NCBI GenBank assembly: GCA_016196515.1 | Contig: JACPXN010000096.1 | Coordinates: 1 to 5,387 of the forward strand | DNA length: 5,387 bases | Reading direction: 5' to 3' | DNA from: Candidatus Omnitrophota bacterium | GTDB taxonomy: Bacteria; Omnitrophota; Gorgyraeia; Zapsychrales; Fredricksoniimonadaceae | Shown here: piece after piece, positions 5,199-5,387 of the stretch | How positions within the stretch are numbered: the stretch's first letter is position 1 | Layout: every line of letters begins with the position of its first letter | Notes under the pieces: model-generated | The model's input: only the letters and a program-made list of their open reading frames with translations | What the model was told of the DNA's origin: nothing | The model's database searches: none | Made by a program: the position numbers and the translations under genes

Positions 5199-5387
5199 AT
5201 GCCTTCCATGGTCCAACTGCGCGCGGCGCTCAAACGTCGCGCTTCGCCCGCCAAGGCAAAGACCCTGGCCACATTTTTCAAGACCGGATCCGGCCAATAT
5301 GCCCAAGGCGACAAGTTTTTAGGCATCCCTGTCCCGGCCCAGCGCGTCCTTGCCCGGTCATTTTGTGCCCTGCCCCTCAAAGACATC
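5199..5387 (+). CDS. AlkD-like DNA alkylation repair protein, N-terminal part (truncated by window end)
   Basis: Sixty-three codons from ATG 5199 stay open to the window edge. The segment TFFKTGSGQYAQGDKFLGI (25-43), followed by PVPAQRVLAR, matches the start of AlkD/DNA alkylation repair family proteins, which usually open with an Leu/Arg-rich helix, then FFKTGxGxYGxGDxFLGI and VPxxRxLA. These HEAT-like repeat enzymes remove alkylated purines such as N3- and N7-methylated bases. Active-site residues would lie beyond the window. ATG 5208 and GTG 5181 are alternative in-frame starts; 5199 places the helix well, but none has a clear Shine-Dalgarno sequence. It lies 36 nt after tRNA-Glu with no terminator seen between, so it may share that transcript. 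Confidence 0.82.
   Translation, partial: MPSMVQLRAALKRRASPAKAKTLATFFKTGSGQYAQGDKFLGIPVPAQRVLARSFCALPLKDI

Noticed and set aside
1..5387. CRISPR array, insertion sequence or prophage genes
   Set aside because: No regularly spaced repeats, transposase, integrase or phage structural genes are visible.

Overview
This is a compact bacterial window. No host phylum can be read off directly. The QTALEY-type class III prepilin signal, the tRNA sequences and the gene mix fit an uncultured candidate phylum such as Omnitrophota, but that is a weak inference. It carries seven protein genes (two cut by the window edges), two tRNA genes, and one intergenic region of about 165 bp that holds promoters.

Layout. 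Positions 1-108 (+) are the last 35 codons of a GIY-YIG-type nuclease. A tRNA-Leu(GAG) follows at 116-197. Only 7 nt later comes a ribulose-phosphate 3-epimerase gene (rpe, 205-912). A small prepilin gene (903-1253) overlaps its end; the predicted product is a class III/type IV pilin-like N-terminus fused to a thrombospondin type 1 (TSP1)-like cysteine module. Six bases further on, this rightward group meets a leftward operon on the minus strand. Read in its own direction, the operon runs FIST-domain sensor (4924-3740), membrane-anchored GAF histidine kinase (3736-2189), and response regulator with a GGDEF-like output domain carrying GGDDF (2192-1260). The three genes are separated by 3 nt and a 4-nt ATGA overlap, so they are almost certainly co-expressed. 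Beyond the operon promoter the plus strand carries a tRNA-Glu(CTC) at 5089-5162 and the start of an AlkD-like DNA alkylation repair gene (5199 to the window edge).

How the genes fit together. The minus-strand operon reads as one signalling pathway. A cytoplasmic FIST ligand sensor would modulate a histidine kinase, which would phosphorylate a regulator whose output is cyclic-di-GMP synthesis or, given the altered motif, GTP/nucleotide binding. This order resembles the NosP (FIST haemoprotein)-kinase-c-di-GMP regulator loci of some proteobacteria. Pilins and c-di-GMP both relate to surface behaviour, so the convergent pilin gene may or may not be a target; nothing in the sequence proves it.

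The most notable points are (1) the pilin-TSP1 fusion, (2) the FIST-kinase-GGDDF operon, (3) two divergent promoters whose -35 boxes form an inverted repeat, with the leftward one placing its predicted +1 on the A of the FIST ATG, which suggests a leaderless mRNA, and (4) the rpe start codon 7 nt after a tRNA 3' end with no room for a conventional ribosome binding site.
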